Below, in pieces: positions 1-11,426 of a DNA stretch of 64,000 bases; positions within the stretch are counted from its first letter, which is position 1; the number at the start of each line of letters is the position of its first letter. The DNA is taken from contig JAFTXP010000004.1 of the NCBI GenBank assembly GCA_017461545.1, positions 25,576 through 89,575 on the forward strand, read 5' to 3'. This DNA comes from Clostridia bacterium. Its GTDB lineage: Bacteria; Bacillota; Clostridia; UBA1212. The notes beneath the pieces were generated by a model. That model did no database searches, was not told the origin of the DNA, and saw only the letters and a list, made by a program, of their open reading frames with translations. The translations under genes and the position numbers were made by a program.

Positions 1-1
1 A

Positions 2-2419
2 CTCGAAAAGGCTGTCCGTGAGCGTATGGCTACACAGGATATGGATTCTGTAACTCCGTCACATCTTATGAACGTCAGACCTGTTACTGCTGCCGTAAAA
101 GAGTTCTTCGGTTCCAGCCAGCTTTCGCAGTTCATGGATCAGACGAACCCGCTTGCAGAACTTGCTAATAAGCGCCGTCTCAGCGCACTCGGACCGGGCG
201 GTCTTAACCGTGACCGTGCTACATTTGAGGTTCGTGACGTTCACTATTCACATTACGGACGTATGTGTCCTATCGAGACTCCTGAAGGTCCGAACATCGG
301 TCTTATCGGTTCACTTAGTACTTATGCAAGAATAAACGAATACGGATTCATCGAGGCTCCGTACCGCAAGTATGACAGCGAAAAAGGCTGTGTTACAGAT
401 CAGATTGACTATCTGATGGCTGATGAAGAAGACCGTTACATTGTTGCTCAGGCTAATGAGCCCCTTGATAAAGAAGGTCACTTTATAAATAAAAAGGTTG
501 TCTGCCGTTACAGAGATGAGTTCCTTGAGGTGGAGGGTTCCAAAGTAAATTACATGGACGTATCCCCGAAGCAGGTTGTATCTGTTGCAGCGGCTATGAT
601 TCCGTTCCTTGAGAACGATGACGCCAGCCGTGCCCTCATGGGTTGTAACATGCAGCGTCAGGCAGTTCCGCTTATGTGCGCGGAATCTCCGATAGTTGCT
701 ACCGGTATCGAATACAAGGCAGCTGTAGACTCAGGTTCTGTTGTACTTTGCGAAAACGACGGTACAGTTGTTGATGTAACAGGTAGATACGTAGATGTTA
801 AACGTGATTCTGACGGCCAGATTGATCACTATACATTCTTGAAATACATCCGTTCAAACCAGGACACATGTATAAATCAGAAACCTATCGTTAAGATAGG
901 CGAAAAACTTAAAGTCGGCGATGTTATTGCAGACGGTCCGGCTACTGACAAAGGTGAAATTGCTCTCGGTAGAAACACTCTCATCGGATTTATGACATGG
1001 GAGGGTTACAACTACGAGGATGCTGTTCTTATTAACGAGAACCTTGTTAAGTGGGATGCTTATACATCAATCCACATCGACAGCTTTGACTGCGAAGCTC
1101 GTGATACAAAGCTCGGCGCAGAGGAAATAACAAATGAAATTCCTCATGTGGGCGAGGATGCGCTTAAGTACCTCGATGCACACGGCGTTATCATCCCCGG
1201 TTCTGAAGTTCGCTCCGGCGATATCCTTGTAGGTAAAGTAACTCCTAAGGGAGAGACAGAACTTACAGCTGAAGAGAGACTTTTGAGAGCGATCTTCGGC
1301 GAAAAGTCAAGAGACGTAAGAGATACATCACTCCGTGTTCCTCACGGCAAGTCAGGTATTGTTGTAGATGTTAAAGAATTTGACAGAAGCAATTCCGATG
1401 AGCTTGCAGCAGGAGTAAACAGAGTAGTTAAAGTATATGTTGCTCAGAAGCGTAAGCTTTCTGTAGGTGATAAAATGGCGGGTCGTCACGGTAACAAAGG
1501 TGTCGTATCGCGTATTCTCCCTGAAGAAGATATGCCGTTCCTGCCTGACGGTACACCTCTTGAAATCGTACTTAACCCCTTGGGCGTTCCTTCCCGAATG
1601 AATATCGGACAGGTGCTTGAGGTTCACTTGGGTATGGCAGCTAAAACACTTGGCTGGAAGATTGCAACTCCGGTATTTGACGGTGCATCTGAGAACGATA
1701 TATTTGATACATTAAAAGAAGCAGGTCTTCCGGAAGACGGTAAAGTTCAGCTTTATGACGGACGTACAGGTGAGCCGTTTGATAATAAAGTAACAGTCGG
1801 TTATATGTATTATCTCAAACTTCACCACCTTGTTGACGATAAGATTCATGCCAGATCAACAGGTCCTTACTCACTTGTAACACAGCAGCCTCTCGGCGGT
1901 AAAGCACAGTTCGGCGGCCAGCGTTTCGGTGAGATGGAGGTATGGGCGCTCGAAGCTTACGGTGCGGCTTATACATTGCAGGAAATTCTGACAATAAAAT
2001 CTGATGATACAGTAGGCCGTGTAAAGACATACGAAGCTATCGTTAAGGGCGAAAATATTCCTTCACCGGGTATTCCGGAGTCGTTTAAGGTTCTTCTTAA
2101 AGAATTACAGAGTTTGGCACTTGATGTAAGCCTGTTTGACGATAACGGCGAAGCAATTCCGCTTAAAGAAATGGAAGAAGGATACATTAAGTTCCCTGAG
2201 AGATACAGATCAAGTCAGATTACTGAAAACCCTGATGCGGTTTCTTCTTTAAATGAAGAGGACGTTCAGATAGAGATTGATAACTCTGACATCACAGAGG
2301 TTTTCATGGGCGACGGTTCTCTCTTAACTGATGAAGAGTTTGCTGCACAGAGCGGAAATCTTGACGGATTTATACTTGATGATGCTGAATCTGTTCTTGA
2401 CGGTTCAGATTACAATTAA
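2..2419 (+). CDS. rpoB: RNA polymerase beta subunit, 5' truncated by window edge
   Basis: Catalytic beta subunit of RNA polymerase. The frame is already open at base 2, so the true start lies upstream; 805 residues are visible, roughly the last two thirds of a clostridial RpoB. The rifampicin-pocket segment is near the visible N-terminus ([14 protein letters not shown], then [11 protein letters not shown]), followed by [23 protein letters not shown] and the C-terminal [19 protein letters not shown] block that contacts beta prime. The codon at 167-169 is AAT (Asn) where E. coli has His526. The gene ends 19 bases before rpoC with a GAGGAGG site between, so the two are one transcription unit. 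Nothing upstream (normally rplL) can be seen. Confidence 0.98.
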   Translation, partial: LEKAVRERMATQDMDSVTPSHLMNVRPVTAAVKEFFGSSQLSQFMDQTNPLAELANKRRLSALGPGGLNRDRATFEVRDVHYSHYGRMCPIETPEGPNIGLIGSLSTYARINEYGFIEAPYRKYDSEKGCVTDQIDYLMADEEDRYIVAQANEPLDKEGHFINKKVVCRYRDEFLEVEGSKVNYMDVSPKQVVSVAAAMIPFLENDDASRALMGCNMQRQAVPLMCAESPIVATGIEYKAAVDSGSVVLCENDGTVVDVTGRYVDVKRDSDGQIDHYTFLKYIRSNQDTCINQKPIVKIGEKLKVGDVIADGPATDKGEIALGRNTLIGFMTWEGYNYEDAVLINENLVKWDAYTSIHIDSFDCEARDTKLGAEEITNEIPHVGEDALKYLDAHGVIIPGSEVRSGDILVGKVTPKGETELTAEERLLRAIFGEKSRDVRDTSLRVPHGKSGIVVDVKEFDRSNSDELAAGVNRVVKVYVAQKRKLSVGDKMAGRHGNKGVVSRILPEEDMPFLPDGTPLEIVLNPLGVPSRMNIGQVLEVHLGMAAKTLGWKIATPVFDGASENDIFDTLKEAGLPEDGKVQLYDGRTGEPFDNKVTVGYMYYLKLHHLVDDKIHARSTGPYSLVTQQPLGGKAQFGGQRFGEMEVWALEAYGAAYTLQEILTIKSDDTVGRVKTYEAIVKGENIPSPGIPESFKVLLKELQSLALDVSLFDDNGEAIPLKEMEEGYIKFPERYRSSQITENPDAVSSLNEEDVQIEIDNSDITEVFMGDGSLLTDEEFAAQSGNLDGFILDDAESVLDGSDYN

Positions 2420-2438
2420 TTGAGGAGGTAACAGCACT

Positions 2439-5400
2439 ATGGATTTTAATGAATTTAATAATTTTGATTCAATTCAGATCGGCTTAGCTTCCGCTGAAAA
2501 AATCAGAGAATGGTCTCACGGTGAGGTTAAAAAACCGGAAACTATAAACTACAGAACATTAAAACCTGAAAAAGACGGTTTATTCTGTGAAAGAATCTTC
2601 GGACCTCAGAAAGACGGAGAGTGCCATTGCGGTAAATATAAGAAAAATAAATACAAAGGTATTGTTTGTGATAAGTGCGGCGTTGAGGTAACAAACTCAA
2701 AAGTAAGACGTATCAGAATGGGTCACATTGAGCTTGCAGCTCCTGTTTCACATATTTGGTTCTTTAAAGGTGTTCCGTGCCGTATGTCATTGGTACTCGG
2801 AATAAATCCGAAGCCCCTTGAGAAAGTTCTTTACTTTGCTTCATATGTGGTTTTGGATCCGGGTGAAACAAATCTCACATACAAACAGGTTCTCAGCGAA
2901 ACTGACTACCAGAAAGCAGTTGCAGAGTACGGTCCTAAGAGCTTTGTAGCAAAAATGGGTGCAGAAGCTATCCAGACTCTTCTTCAGGAATTAGATCTTG
3001 ATGCTCTTTCTGCTGAAATCCGTGCAGAGATTGATGCTCTTACAAAAACAGAGAAGGAAAAGGGCGGACAGACAATTGCAAACAAAAAGGCTCAGCTTGT
3101 TAAGCGTCTCGAAGTTGTAGAAGCATTCAGACTTTCACATAACAAGCCTGAATGGATGGTTCTTGATGTTCTTCCGGTTATTCCTCCGGATCTCCGTCCT
3201 ATGGTACAGCTTGACGGCGGCAGATTTGCTACATCAGACCTCAATGACCTTTACAGACGTGTTATTAACAGAAATAACAGACTTAAAAAACTTAAAGAGC
3301 TCCATGCACCTGATATCATCGTGAGAAACGAAAAGAGAATGCTTCAGGAGGCAGTTGACGCGTTGTTTGACAACAGCAGACGTTCACATCCTGTAACAGG
3401 TCCCGGTTCAAGACCTCTCAGATCACTCTCCGATATGCTCAAAGGTAAGCAGGGTAGATTCCGTCAGAACCTTCTCGGTAAACGTGTTGACTATTCAGGT
3501 CGTTCCGTTATCGTTGTAGGTCCTGAACTTAAGATTTATCAGTGCGGTCTTCCTAAGGAAATGGCACTCGAGTTGTTTAAGCCTTTCGTAATGAAGAAAC
3601 TTGTTACAGACCAGACTGCGCAGAACATTAAAAGCGCAAGAAAGAAAGTAGAAAGAGCAGAACCTGAGGTTTGGAGCGTACTTGAAGAGATAATAAAAGA
3701 ACATCCTGTTCTTTTGAACCGTGCTCCTACACTTCACAGACTCGGTATTCAGGCATTCGAGCCTGTATTGGTTGAGGGAAGAGCATTAAAGCTTCATCCG
3801 CTCGTATGTACAGCTTACAACGCTGACTTCGACGGTGACCAGATGGCTGTTCACGTACCGCTTTCAGTAGAGGCTCAGTCAGAAGCAAGATTCCTTATGC
3901 TTTCTGCAAACAACCTTCTTGCTCCTAAGGACGGTAAGCCGATAACAGTTCCGACACAGGATATGGTTCTCGGAAGTTATTATCTCACACTTCTCAAGGA
4001 GAAAGATTACAGCAAAGCAAGAATCTACAAAAATGAAGATGAAGCAAAAGCTGCATTCGATCTCGGTGTAATAACACTTCATACTCCTCTTATTGTAGGC
4101 AGAGAAGCAATGTTCGAAGGTCAGATGATTTCCGGTTCGATAAAAACAACAATGGGTAAGCTGATATTCAACCAGGCAATTCCGCAGGATCTCGGATTTG
4201 TTGACAGAACAGATATTAATAAAGTATTTGATCTTGAAATCAACACTCTTGTTAAGAAAAAAACACTCGAGCAGATCATTGACAAGTGTATAAAGAAACA
4301 CGGACTTACAAAGACCGCTGTTGTTCTCGATAATATCAAGGCACAGGGTTACAAATATTCTACACGCGGCGCTATTACAGTCGGTGTTGCCGATATCATT
4401 GTTCCTAACGTTAAGGATCAGTTGATTGCAGACGCAGATAAAGCAGTAGATGCGTACAGAAACGAATACAGAAGAGGCCGTTGCAGTGAAGAAGAACGCT
4501 ACAGATGTACTATTGAAGTCTGGAAAAAGACTATTGATGAGCTCACTGAGATTCTCAAGGCTAACATGGGCGAATTTAATAACATCTACATGATGTCTGA
4601 TTCAGGAGCCCGTGGTAATATCAACCAGATTAAGCAGCTCGCCGGAATGCGTGGTCTTATGTCTGATACATCAGGTAAGACAATCGAAATTCCGATTAAA
4701 GCTAACTTCCGTGAAGGTCTTGATGTCCTTGAGTTCTTTATCTCCAGCCACGGTACTCGTAAGACTTTGTCAGATACGGCGCTCAGAACCGCTGACTCAG
4801 GTTACCTTACAAGACGTCTTGTCGATGTCAGCCATGAAGTAATCATCAGAGAATTTGATTGCGGTACTGATGACGGTATTTCAGTTGCAGAGATAGTAAA
4901 CGAAGAGACTGCAAGCAAAGATGTTGTTGTTCCTCTTGAGGACAGAATAGTAGGCAGATATCTTGCTGAAGATGTTATTGATCCTGCTACAGGTGAACTT
5001 ATCGTCGGAAAGAATGAACTTGTTTACGAGGATTCTGCTAAGAAGATTGCAACAGCAGGCATTAAGCAGGTAAGAATCAGATCGGTACTCACTTGCGGAT
5101 GCCGTTATGGTGTGTGTGCTAAGTGTTACGGTACAAACCTCGCTTCCAACTCACCTTGTAACATCGGTGAAGTAGTAGGTATCATCGCTGCTCAGTCAAT
5201 CGGTGAGCCGGGTACACAGCTTACGATGCGTACCTTCCATACCGGTGGTGTTGCGACTGCAGACGATATCACACAGGGTCTTCCGAGAGTTGAGGAGCTT
5301 TTCGAAGCCCGTAAGCCAAAGGGACTTGCTGTTATTGCAGAAATCTCCGGTAAAGTATCTATCGAAGAAAAGGGTAAAAAGAACGAAATCACCATTATAA

Positions 5401-6134
5401 GCGACGAAGGCGAGACTTGGTCATGTATTATCAGTGCTTCAATGGAACTCAAAGTTGAAGAAGGCCAGTATGTTGAAAAGGGTTCACCTATCGTGGGTGC
5501 TGCTATCAATCCTAACGATATGCTTAGAGTAAGAGGCGTTGACGGAGTTCAGAAGTACATCATCGAAGAAGTTCAGCGCGTTTATAACTCACAGGGCGTT
5601 AAAATCAATGACAGACACCTTGAAGTTATCGTTCGTCAGATGCTCCGTAAGGTTAAGGTAAATGATCCCGGTGAAACAAATCTTCTTCCCGGTGGTGTAG
5701 TTGACTTGTTCACGTTTGCTGATGCAAACTCGAAAGCTGCTGCAGAAGGAAAGCACGAAGCTACAGGATCGAGAATTCTTCTTGGTATTACAAAAGCTTC
5801 TCTTGCTACTGAATCATTCCTCTCTGCTGCATCGTTCCAGGAGACTACAAAAGTATTGTCAGATGCTGCTATCAAGTGCAAGACAGATATGCTCCTCGGT
5901 CTTAAGGAAAACGTTATTATCGGTAAACTTATTCCTGCCGGTACAGGTATGAGCAGATATAAAGATATCGATATAAATGTTGAACCTATTACAGGAGCAG
6001 AAGCTGTTGAACCTGTTGCTGAAGTTTCTGCAGAAGAGACAAAGGTTGAAGAAGAATCTTTCGCTGCTGAAGAAATTGAAGTAAATGAAGAAGTTGCTGT
6101 TGAAAATGCAGATGATGGATTCATCGAGGAATAA
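2439..6134 (+). CDS. rpoC: RNA polymerase beta prime subunit
   Basis: Catalytic beta prime subunit, 1231 residues, slightly longer than B. subtilis RpoC. The start follows GAGGAGG by about 10 bases. Visible landmarks are the N-terminal zinc ribbon ([19 protein letters not shown]), the magnesium-binding [15 protein letters not shown] motif near residue 455, the second cysteine cluster [11 protein letters not shown] near residue 885, and the [21 protein letters not shown] block before the C-terminal jaw region. The last 45 or so residues are a very acidic tail (many Glu/Ala/Val), longer than in B. subtilis. It is cotranscribed with rpoB and ends at a strong terminator. Confidence 0.98.
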   Translation: MDFNEFNNFDSIQIGLASAEKIREWSHGEVKKPETINYRTLKPEKDGLFCERIFGPQKDGECHCGKYKKNKYKGIVCDKCGVEVTNSKVRRIRMGHIELAAPVSHIWFFKGVPCRMSLVLGINPKPLEKVLYFASYVVLDPGETNLTYKQVLSETDYQKAVAEYGPKSFVAKMGAEAIQTLLQELDLDALSAEIRAEIDALTKTEKEKGGQTIANKKAQLVKRLEVVEAFRLSHNKPEWMVLDVLPVIPPDLRPMVQLDGGRFATSDLNDLYRRVINRNNRLKKLKELHAPDIIVRNEKRMLQEAVDALFDNSRRSHPVTGPGSRPLRSLSDMLKGKQGRFRQNLLGKRVDYSGRSVIVVGPELKIYQCGLPKEMALELFKPFVMKKLVTDQTAQNIKSARKKVERAEPEVWSVLEEIIKEHPVLLNRAPTLHRLGIQAFEPVLVEGRALKLHPLVCTAYNADFDGDQMAVHVPLSVEAQSEARFLMLSANNLLAPKDGKPITVPTQDMVLGSYYLTLLKEKDYSKARIYKNEDEAKAAFDLGVITLHTPLIVGREAMFEGQMISGSIKTTMGKLIFNQAIPQDLGFVDRTDINKVFDLEINTLVKKKTLEQIIDKCIKKHGLTKTAVVLDNIKAQGYKYSTRGAITVGVADIIVPNVKDQLIADADKAVDAYRNEYRRGRCSEEERYRCTIEVWKKTIDELTEILKANMGEFNNIYMMSDSGARGNINQIKQLAGMRGLMSDTSGKTIEIPIKANFREGLDVLEFFISSHGTRKTLSDTALRTADSGYLTRRLVDVSHEVIIREFDCGTDDGISVAEIVNEETASKDVVVPLEDRIVGRYLAEDVIDPATGELIVGKNELVYEDSAKKIATAGIKQVRIRSVLTCGCRYGVCAKCYGTNLASNSPCNIGEVVGIIAAQSIGEPGTQLTMRTFHTGGVATADDITQGLPRVEELFEARKPKGLAVIAEISGKVSIEEKGKKNEITIISDEGETWSCIISASMELKVEEGQYVEKGSPIVGAAINPNDMLRVRGVDGVQKYIIEEVQRVYNSQGVKINDRHLEVIVRQMLRKVKVNDPGETNLLPGGVVDLFTFADANSKAAAEGKHEATGSRILLGITKASLATESFLSAASFQETTKVLSDAAIKCKTDMLLGLKENVIIGKLIPAGTGMSRYKDIDINVEPITGAEAVEPVAEVSAEETKVEEESFAAEEIEVNEEVAVENADDGFIEE

Positions 6135-6152
6135 TAACTTTTAAGTATCAGA

Positions 6153-6191
6153 AGCACCGTGCAAACATTTTGTTTGTACGGTGCTTTTTTG
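6153..6191 (+). terminator. Rho-independent terminator after rpoBC
   Basis: Inverted repeat AGCACCGTGCAAAC / GTTTGTACGGTGCT (one mismatch) with a 4-base loop, followed by six T. It ends the rpoBC unit, and rules out a GTG start at 6159 for the next gene because that codon lies inside the stem. Confidence 0.9.
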
Positions 6192-6202
6192 TTTATAGGG
6201 TG

Positions 6203-6232
6203 TTGCCTTTTGCTTTTAATTTGTGATATTAT
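6203..6232 (+). promoter_or_regulatory. Probable sigma-A promoter for citrate synthase
   Basis: TTGCCT at 6203-6208 and TATTAT at 6227-6232 with an 18-base spacer, just after the rpoC terminator and about 60 bases before the citrate synthase start. Confidence 0.45.
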
Positions 6233-6299
6233 GATATTTGTTTATAAAAGGCGAAATTTGCCTTTCGACATTGTAGATACATTATTTGGAGTGATAAGA

Positions 6300-7679
6300 A
6301 TGGTTCCATTTTATGCAGAAAATGTAAAAAGTACTGATTACAGCGAATTTTTAAGTAATCTATGCGATGTTACATGCGAAAATAAAAATATAGAAATGGA
6401 TTTATATAATAAATATAACGTAAAGAGAGGCCTTCGTAACGCTGACGGAACCGGTGTTCTTGTCGGTTTGACACGTGTCGGAGAAGTACGAGGATACATA
6501 ATTGACGAAAATGAAAAGGTTCCGATTGACGGACGTCTTCTTTACCGCGGCATTGATGTTTATGATCTTTGTGCAGGTTGCCGCAAAGACGGCAGATTCG
6601 GTTACGAAGAGTGTATTTATCTTCTTCTTACAGGAAAATTGCCGACTAAGGAAGAGCTGAATACTTTTACACAATATCTTGCTGACCACAGATTTTTGCC
6701 GAATGGTTTTGCCGAAGATATGATTCTTAAGGCTCCGAGTTCTAACATTATGAATAAAATTGCAAGAAATGTACTTGCAGCATATTCGTATGATGAGAAT
6801 CCGGATGATCTTTCTATAGATAATGTTCTGAGACAGAGCTTGCTTTTGATTGCACAGCTTCCTATTATGGTTTCATATGCTTTTCAGGCGAAGTCTCATT
6901 ATTATGACGGAAATAGTCTGTTTTTGCACAGACCTGACAGAAGTATGTCTACTGCAGAAAATATTTTGCATATGATTCGCCCGGATGGAAAATTTACTAA
7001 GCTTGAAGCTGAAATTCTAGATTTATGTCTGATTCTTCATGCAGAGCACGGCGGCGGAAATAACTCGTCTTTTACAATTCGTGTTGTTTCATCGAGCGGC
7101 ACTGATACATATGCAGCTATTTCATCTGCTATAAATTCTCTTAAAGGTTCTAAACACGGCGGTGCGAATCTTAAAGTTATGGATATGGTTGACAATATAA
7201 AAGCGAATGTCGATGACTGCACAGACGAAGATAAAATGTTCGATTATCTTTGTAAGATTTTGCGCAAAGAAGCATATGATAAATCAGGTCTTGTTTACGG
7301 AATGGGTCATGCAGTTTATACCATGTCAGATCCGCGTGCTGTACTGTTAAAAGAAAAAGCTGCAGAACTTGCTGGGGTCATGGGCAAAGAAGAAGAGTTT
7401 ATGCTTTATAAAAATATCGAAAAGCTTACTCCGAAAGCATTTGAGACCGTAAAAGGTCAGCACAAAGTAATGTGTGCGAACGTTGATTTGTATTCAGGAT
7501 TTGTTTATTCAATGTTAAATATTCCGCGTGATTTGTATACGCCTTTGTTTGCCGTATCGCGAGTTGCAGGATGGGCAGCTCACCGTATCGAAGAGCTTAT
7601 TGCGGGACAGAAGATTATAAGACCTGCATATAAGAATATCGGCGGCAGACAGAAGTATATAGAGCTTGATTGCAGATAA
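6300..7679 (+). CDS. Citrate synthase
   Basis: Condenses acetyl-CoA with oxaloacetate to citrate, the entry step to 2-oxoglutarate and glutamate in anaerobes with a partial TCA cycle. 459 residues. The ATG at 6300 is chosen because GGAG lies 8 bases upstream and the in-frame extension to 6159 runs through the rpoC terminator. Catalytic residues are recognisable: His286 in KHGGAN, His337 in GMGHAVYTMSDPRA and Asp396 in NVDLYSG; His250 in HAEHGGG fits the substrate site. The protein has about 45 residues more at the N-terminus than minimal bacterial enzymes. A 2-methylcitrate synthase cannot be excluded by sequence alone. It has its own promoter and lies directly before the ftsK region. Confidence 0.9.
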   Translation: MVPFYAENVKSTDYSEFLSNLCDVTCENKNIEMDLYNKYNVKRGLRNADGTGVLVGLTRVGEVRGYIIDENEKVPIDGRLLYRGIDVYDLCAGCRKDGRFGYEECIYLLLTGKLPTKEELNTFTQYLADHRFLPNGFAEDMILKAPSSNIMNKIARNVLAAYSYDENPDDLSIDNVLRQSLLLIAQLPIMVSYAFQAKSHYYDGNSLFLHRPDRSMSTAENILHMIRPDGKFTKLEAEILDLCLILHAEHGGGNNSSFTIRVVSSSGTDTYAAISSAINSLKGSKHGGANLKVMDMVDNIKANVDDCTDEDKMFDYLCKILRKEAYDKSGLVYGMGHAVYTMSDPRAVLLKEKAAELAGVMGKEEEFMLYKNIEKLTPKAFETVKGQHKVMCANVDLYSGFVYSMLNIPRDLYTPLFAVSRVAGWAAHRIEELIAGQKIIRPAYKNIGGRQKYIELDCR

Positions 7680-7702
7680 TATTAAGTTTTAGGGTGTATT
7701 CT

Positions 7703-8911
7703 ATGAAAGAAATTTTAAAGGCAATAAAAAGTGTTTTATTGGCAAATTGGCCGGCGCTGATAGGCGTTGCACTGTTGGCTGCGATATTAAAAATACAGTT
7801 TGGTTTCAGCCTTATTTTGGGCTTCATACTATTGCTTGTTTTGTATTTTGTATTAGGTTGTATCATTGAGTATATATTACAATCATATAATCATTACAAG
7901 AGGACAAAAAGCGGTAAAACTGCCGAACAGCTAAAGAAAGAGGCAGAAATAAGAGAACGTAGACGTGCCCGCGGTATGGAAATGCTGAAAGATGAGCAAG
8001 AAAAAACTTACGAGGAAGAATCTGAAGCTTCTTCTGAAAGAAGACCTGTTCGCCGGTCAGTATCTCGTGTGGATTCTGTCAGCATCAAAAGTGCAACTGA
8101 TTACGAAGAGAGTCGAAGAGAAATTAAACCGGCTTTGTTCTCTGCAGAAAAACGCGAGAAAATGCGCTCTGATATAAGTCGCAGGAGAACTCCATTTGAC
8201 GTTACACCGCCTGCCGAAAATGTACCGGAGGATGGTACAGCGAAAGATAATTTTACAGAAAAATCTGCAGACATCAAAAATGATGAAACATTTGTGGATG
8301 CCAATATCATTTCTGCGCTTTATGAAGATAAAGAGCAGAACGGTATTGTTGATGAGAATAATCAGGATGTTACTGCGGAGGCAGATACAGACAGTTCTGC
8401 TTATGCGGAAAATGCCGAGATATCAGAAGGTTTATCGGATGATGTTTCTGAAGAAGTACAAACAGAGAATATACCTGATGAAAATAAATCGGAAAGAGAA
8501 ATTGAAGAGCCTTTGACTGTTGATGAGATGAAGCAGACATCTGAGGATATTTCCAGAGAAATAAAAGAGAGAGTGTCGGCTCCGAGAAAGAGAACTCACG
8601 TTATTTTTGATGCATATCCTGTTGATAACACTGAAGAAGATAACGATGTTTTCTTGGATGATGATGAAAAAGAGACAGTTTCGACAGACTCGTTTGACAA
8701 TTTTGACAAGGAATCGGATGACATCACTTTTGATGACGCCGATGACATCCCTATGACAGATGCCGTAAATGTCAATCAGGACAAATTGGATGAATTATAC
8801 GAAGATTCTTCTGAAAAAAGTACAAATAAATTAGGTTTCTTCTCTAAAGCTCTTTCGGGGCTCAAAAAAAAAAGAAACGAAAGAAAAAACAGAAGAAATA
8901 GTCAAAACTGA
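7703..8911 (+). CDS. ftsK: FtsK/SpoIIIE N-terminal half: membrane anchor and acidic linker (frame-split)
   Basis: First part of a DNA translocase that pumps chromosomal DNA through the division septum. The start at 7703 follows AGGGTG by 6 bases; the in-frame ATG at 7670 overlaps citrate synthase and has no ribosome site. The 402 residues begin with two hydrophobic segments (about residues 13-32 and 37-60), fewer than the four usual in FtsK/SpoIIIE, then a basic stretch and about 300 acidic, low-complexity residues typical of the FtsK linker. The frame stops at 8909-8911, while the motor domain continues 20 bases later in the +1 frame. Removing one A from the A10 run at 8864-8873 joins both into one 900-residue protein. 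Alone this half has no catalytic domain. Confidence 0.85.
   Translation: MKEILKAIKSVLLANWPALIGVALLAAILKIQFGFSLILGFILLLVLYFVLGCIIEYILQSYNHYKRTKSGKTAEQLKKEAEIRERRRARGMEMLKDEQEKTYEEESEASSERRPVRRSVSRVDSVSIKSATDYEESRREIKPALFSAEKREKMRSDISRRRTPFDVTPPAENVPEDGTAKDNFTEKSADIKNDETFVDANIISALYEDKEQNGIVDENNQDVTAEADTDSSAYAENAEISEGLSDDVSEEVQTENIPDENKSEREIEEPLTVDEMKQTSEDISREIKERVSAPRKRTHVIFDAYPVDNTEEDNDVFLDDDEKETVSTDSFDNFDKESDDITFDDADDIPMTDAVNVNQDKLDELYEDSSEKSTNKLGFFSKALSGLKKKRNERKNRRNSQN
8864..8873 (+). other. A10 homopolymer at the ftsK frame break
   Basis: Ten consecutive A inside Lys codons. The membrane/linker frame reads CTC AAA AAA AAA AGA; the motor frame is open from 8835 and reads AAA AAA AAA GAA. 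One A fewer, or two more, fuses the reading frames. Candidates are transcriptional slippage, a real mutation or a homopolymer sequencing error. Confidence 0.9.
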
Positions 8912-8930
8912 TAAATTTGTTCAGAGGCCT

Positions 8931-10406
8931 ATGTATGTATATCCGTCGATAGACATTGTGAAGCCGAAGGGTATGCTCGCAAATCAGAACGGTTCAGATA
9001 AGCTTGGGTATGTAGGCCCTGCAGAGGAAGAAAAAGCTCAGAAACTTGTCGATACACTTAAGAGTTTCGGTATAGGTGTAAAAATTACCGGTATCACAAA
9101 AGGTCCTGCCGTAACGCGCTTTGAGTTCCAGCCTGATATAGGTGTGAAAATCAGCAGGATTGTTGCATTGACAGATGACATTGCGTTAAATCTCGCATCC
9201 TCGGGTGTGAGAATGGAAGCCCCTATTCCGGGAAAAGCTGCGATAGGCATTGAAATCCCGAACGAGAATATTGACACAGTATATCTGTACAATGTTCTGA
9301 ATTCAGATGCGTACAAAAATGCATCGTCGAAGATTGCATTTGCACTGGGTATTGACCTGAACGGCAAGGTTGTTATCGGAGATATTGCAAAAATGCCGCA
9401 TATGCTTATTGCCGGCTCAACAGGTTCCGGTAAGAGTGTGTGTATAAACACAATAATCACTTCAATCCTTTACGGAGCATCGCCAGAAGAAGTCAAATTC
9501 ATTATGATAGACCCGAAAGTGGTCGAATTAGGTATTTACAACGGAATTCCGCATCTTCTTATTCCTGTTGTGACAGAACCTAAAAAAGCTTCTGCTGCGC
9601 TTGCTTGGGCGGTTAAAGAAGTTGACAGGCGTTACAATATCTTTGCGGAATGCAATGTCAGAGATTTGAAAGCTTATAATAATGTAGCTGAAAAGTCTCG
9701 CGGCAAACTTCCGAAAGAACCTCAGATTGTAATAATTGTAGATGAGCTTGCTGACCTGATGATGGCGGCGTCGCATGATGTTGAGACATCAATCATCCGT
9801 TTGGCTCAGAAGGCGAGAGCGGCAGGTGTTCACCTTGTTATTGCGACTCAGAGACCTTCGGTAGATGTTATTACGGGTCTTATTAAAGCAAATATTCCTT
9901 CGCGAATTGCTTTTGCTGTGGCATCGCAGTTTGATTCGAGAACTATTCTTGACACTGCGGGTGCCGAAAAACTTCTAGGACGCGGCGATATGCTGTATAT
10001 GCCTATCGGTCAGCCGAAAGCAAAACGTGTTCAGGGCGCATTTGTTTCAGACGAAGAAGTTGAAAAATTGGTTGAATTCATAAAATCCTCTTACGGCGCG
10101 GCAGATTACAGCGAAGAAGTTGTAAAGAGTATTGAAACATCTGTAATAGAGAACACAACTGTCAGGAAGGGCGGAGACGATTCGGAGGATTTCGATGCGG
10201 ATGCCGAGCTGATTCAGGAGGCCGCAGATCTCGCATTCGAATTTAATCAATTATCCGCATCTTTTTTGCAGAGAAAATTGAAAATCGGTTTTAACCGTGC
10301 AGGAAGAATCATAGATACGTTAGAAGAACGAGGACTTTTGTCTAAATCAGAAGGCAGTAAGCCCCGCCAAGTAATAATGACAAGGGAAGAATGGGATAGT
10401 TTATGA
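8931..10406 (+). CDS. ftsK: FtsK/SpoIIIE motor and gamma domain (frame-split)
   Basis: C-terminal half of the DNA translocase, 491 residues from the first ATG; the frame is open back to 8835. It holds the alpha domain (residues about 20-130), the RecA-like motor with Walker A GSTGSGKS (about residue 162) and Walker [14 protein letters not shown] (about residue 267), and the C-terminal winged-helix gamma domain ([20 protein letters not shown]) that reads KOPS/SRS polarity sequences. No proper ribosome site precedes 8931: AGAGG sits only about three bases before it. Independent translation therefore looks poor, and the protein is probably made as a fusion with the upstream half. The 3' end overlaps the start of the AEC permease gene. 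Confidence 0.92.
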   Translation: MYVYPSIDIVKPKGMLANQNGSDKLGYVGPAEEEKAQKLVDTLKSFGIGVKITGITKGPAVTRFEFQPDIGVKISRIVALTDDIALNLASSGVRMEAPIPGKAAIGIEIPNENIDTVYLYNVLNSDAYKNASSKIAFALGIDLNGKVVIGDIAKMPHMLIAGSTGSGKSVCINTIITSILYGASPEEVKFIMIDPKVVELGIYNGIPHLLIPVVTEPKKASAALAWAVKEVDRRYNIFAECNVRDLKAYNNVAEKSRGKLPKEPQIVIIVDELADLMMAASHDVETSIIRLAQKARAAGVHLVIATQRPSVDVITGLIKANIPSRIAFAVASQFDSRTILDTAGAEKLLGRGDMLYMPIGQPKAKRVQGAFVSDEEVEKLVEFIKSSYGAADYSEEVVKSIETSVIENTTVRKGGDDSEDFDADAELIQEAADLAFEFNQLSASFLQRKLKIGFNRAGRIIDTLEERGLLSKSEGSKPRQVIMTREEWDSL

Positions 10407-11353
10407 TCGGCAAAAGTGAAATAATGGCTCTTTTATATCAGGTACTTATACTCGTTATAATGCTTATACCGGGTTTTGTATTTAAGAAACTGAATTTCGG
10501 AGAAGAAAAATTTGCTAAGGGTGTTGCAAATCTGACGTTGTACATTGCTCAGCCTGCAATGATAATAAATTCATTTATAATGGATTATGATCCGTCTAAA
10601 ATGGGGAATATCGTTCAAATTGCGATATTTTCTGTAATAGCGCATGTTTTATTTTTCGGTGTAGCAATGCTTTTCTTTAAGAAAGTTCCGATTGATAAGC
10701 AGAAGGTTTTAAGGTTTGCGATAATTTTTTCCAATGCCGGCTACATGGGTATTCCTCTCATTCGAGCATTTTTGGGAAGCGATGCCGGAATCTATGCAAC
10801 AATCTACAATATCGGATTTAATTTGTTTATATGGTCACTCGGCTGTTACATATACTCCGGAGATAAAAAATATATGTCCGTAAAGAAGATGTTTATCAAT
10901 CCTGCCACAATCTCCATTGCAACAGGTATGATTATTTTCGTAACACCTCTGAGCGGATACATAGAGAAGCTTACACCTCTCAAAACCTGTATTGATTACC
11001 TTGACGGAATGGTTGCCCCTCTTGTAATGATGCTTGTAGGTTTCCATATGGCGTCTGTTGACTGGAAAACGGTGTTTAAAGACATTGAAATGTACAAATG
11101 TATTTTCCTGAGACTTATATTGTGTCCTGTTCTTGTATGGGCTGTTTTGAGAGTTCTCATGGTATTCGGTCTCTGCTCCGAGACGGCAATGCAGGTGGTT
11201 TTGGTATGCTCTGCAACCCCGTGCGCAACATCAGTCGGTGTTTTTGCTGAGAAGTTTAACTGCGATACCGTGACATCGGGCAAGGTCGTGCCGATAAGTA
11301 CAATCCTGGCACTTGCAACAATGCCTTTAATCGCAATGCTTTTATTGATATAA
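10403..11353 (+). CDS. AEC-family transporter (auxin efflux carrier fold)
   Basis: Integral membrane protein of 316 residues with about ten hydrophobic segments across its length, two groups of five separated near residue 160, as in the AEC/bile-acid-like carriers. The features [18 protein letters not shown] and the conserved C-terminal [17 protein letters not shown] fit this family, whose bacterial members export or import small carboxylates such as malate. Substrate cannot be predicted. The ATG overlaps the ftsK stop by four bases; an in-frame ATG at 10424 is an alternative start. It probably shares the ftsK transcript and ends at a bidirectional terminator. Confidence 0.85.
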   Translation: MIGKSEIMALLYQVLILVIMLIPGFVFKKLNFGEEKFAKGVANLTLYIAQPAMIINSFIMDYDPSKMGNIVQIAIFSVIAHVLFFGVAMLFFKKVPIDKQKVLRFAIIFSNAGYMGIPLIRAFLGSDAGIYATIYNIGFNLFIWSLGCYIYSGDKKYMSVKKMFINPATISIATGMIIFVTPLSGYIEKLTPLKTCIDYLDGMVAPLVMMLVGFHMASVDWKTVFKDIEMYKCIFLRLILCPVLVWAVLRVLMVFGLCSETAMQVVLVCSATPCATSVGVFAEKFNCDTVTSGKVVPISTILALATMPLIAMLLLI

Positions 11354-11376
11354 AATTTAAACAGAAGATTTAAATC

Positions 11377-11408
11377 AAGCCGGCGAAAGGTTTCTCTTTC
11401 GTCGGCTT
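11377..11408. terminator. Bidirectional terminator between AEC permease and cotJC
   Basis: Stem AAGCCGGCGAAAG / CTTTCGTCGGCTT with a short loop and T- and A-rich flanks. It lies between convergent genes and can serve both. Confidence 0.75.
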
Positions 11409-11426
11409 AAATATTTTCTGTATGTA

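Noticed and set aside
5636..6157. 173-residue minus-strand frame opposite the rpoC end
   Set aside because: Low-complexity Ser/Ala/Thr sequence that is the complement of the acidic rpoC tail.
6159..6299. N-terminal extension of citrate synthase from GTG 6159
   Set aside because: It starts inside the rpoC terminator and crosses the promoter; GGAG before 6300 supports the shorter form.
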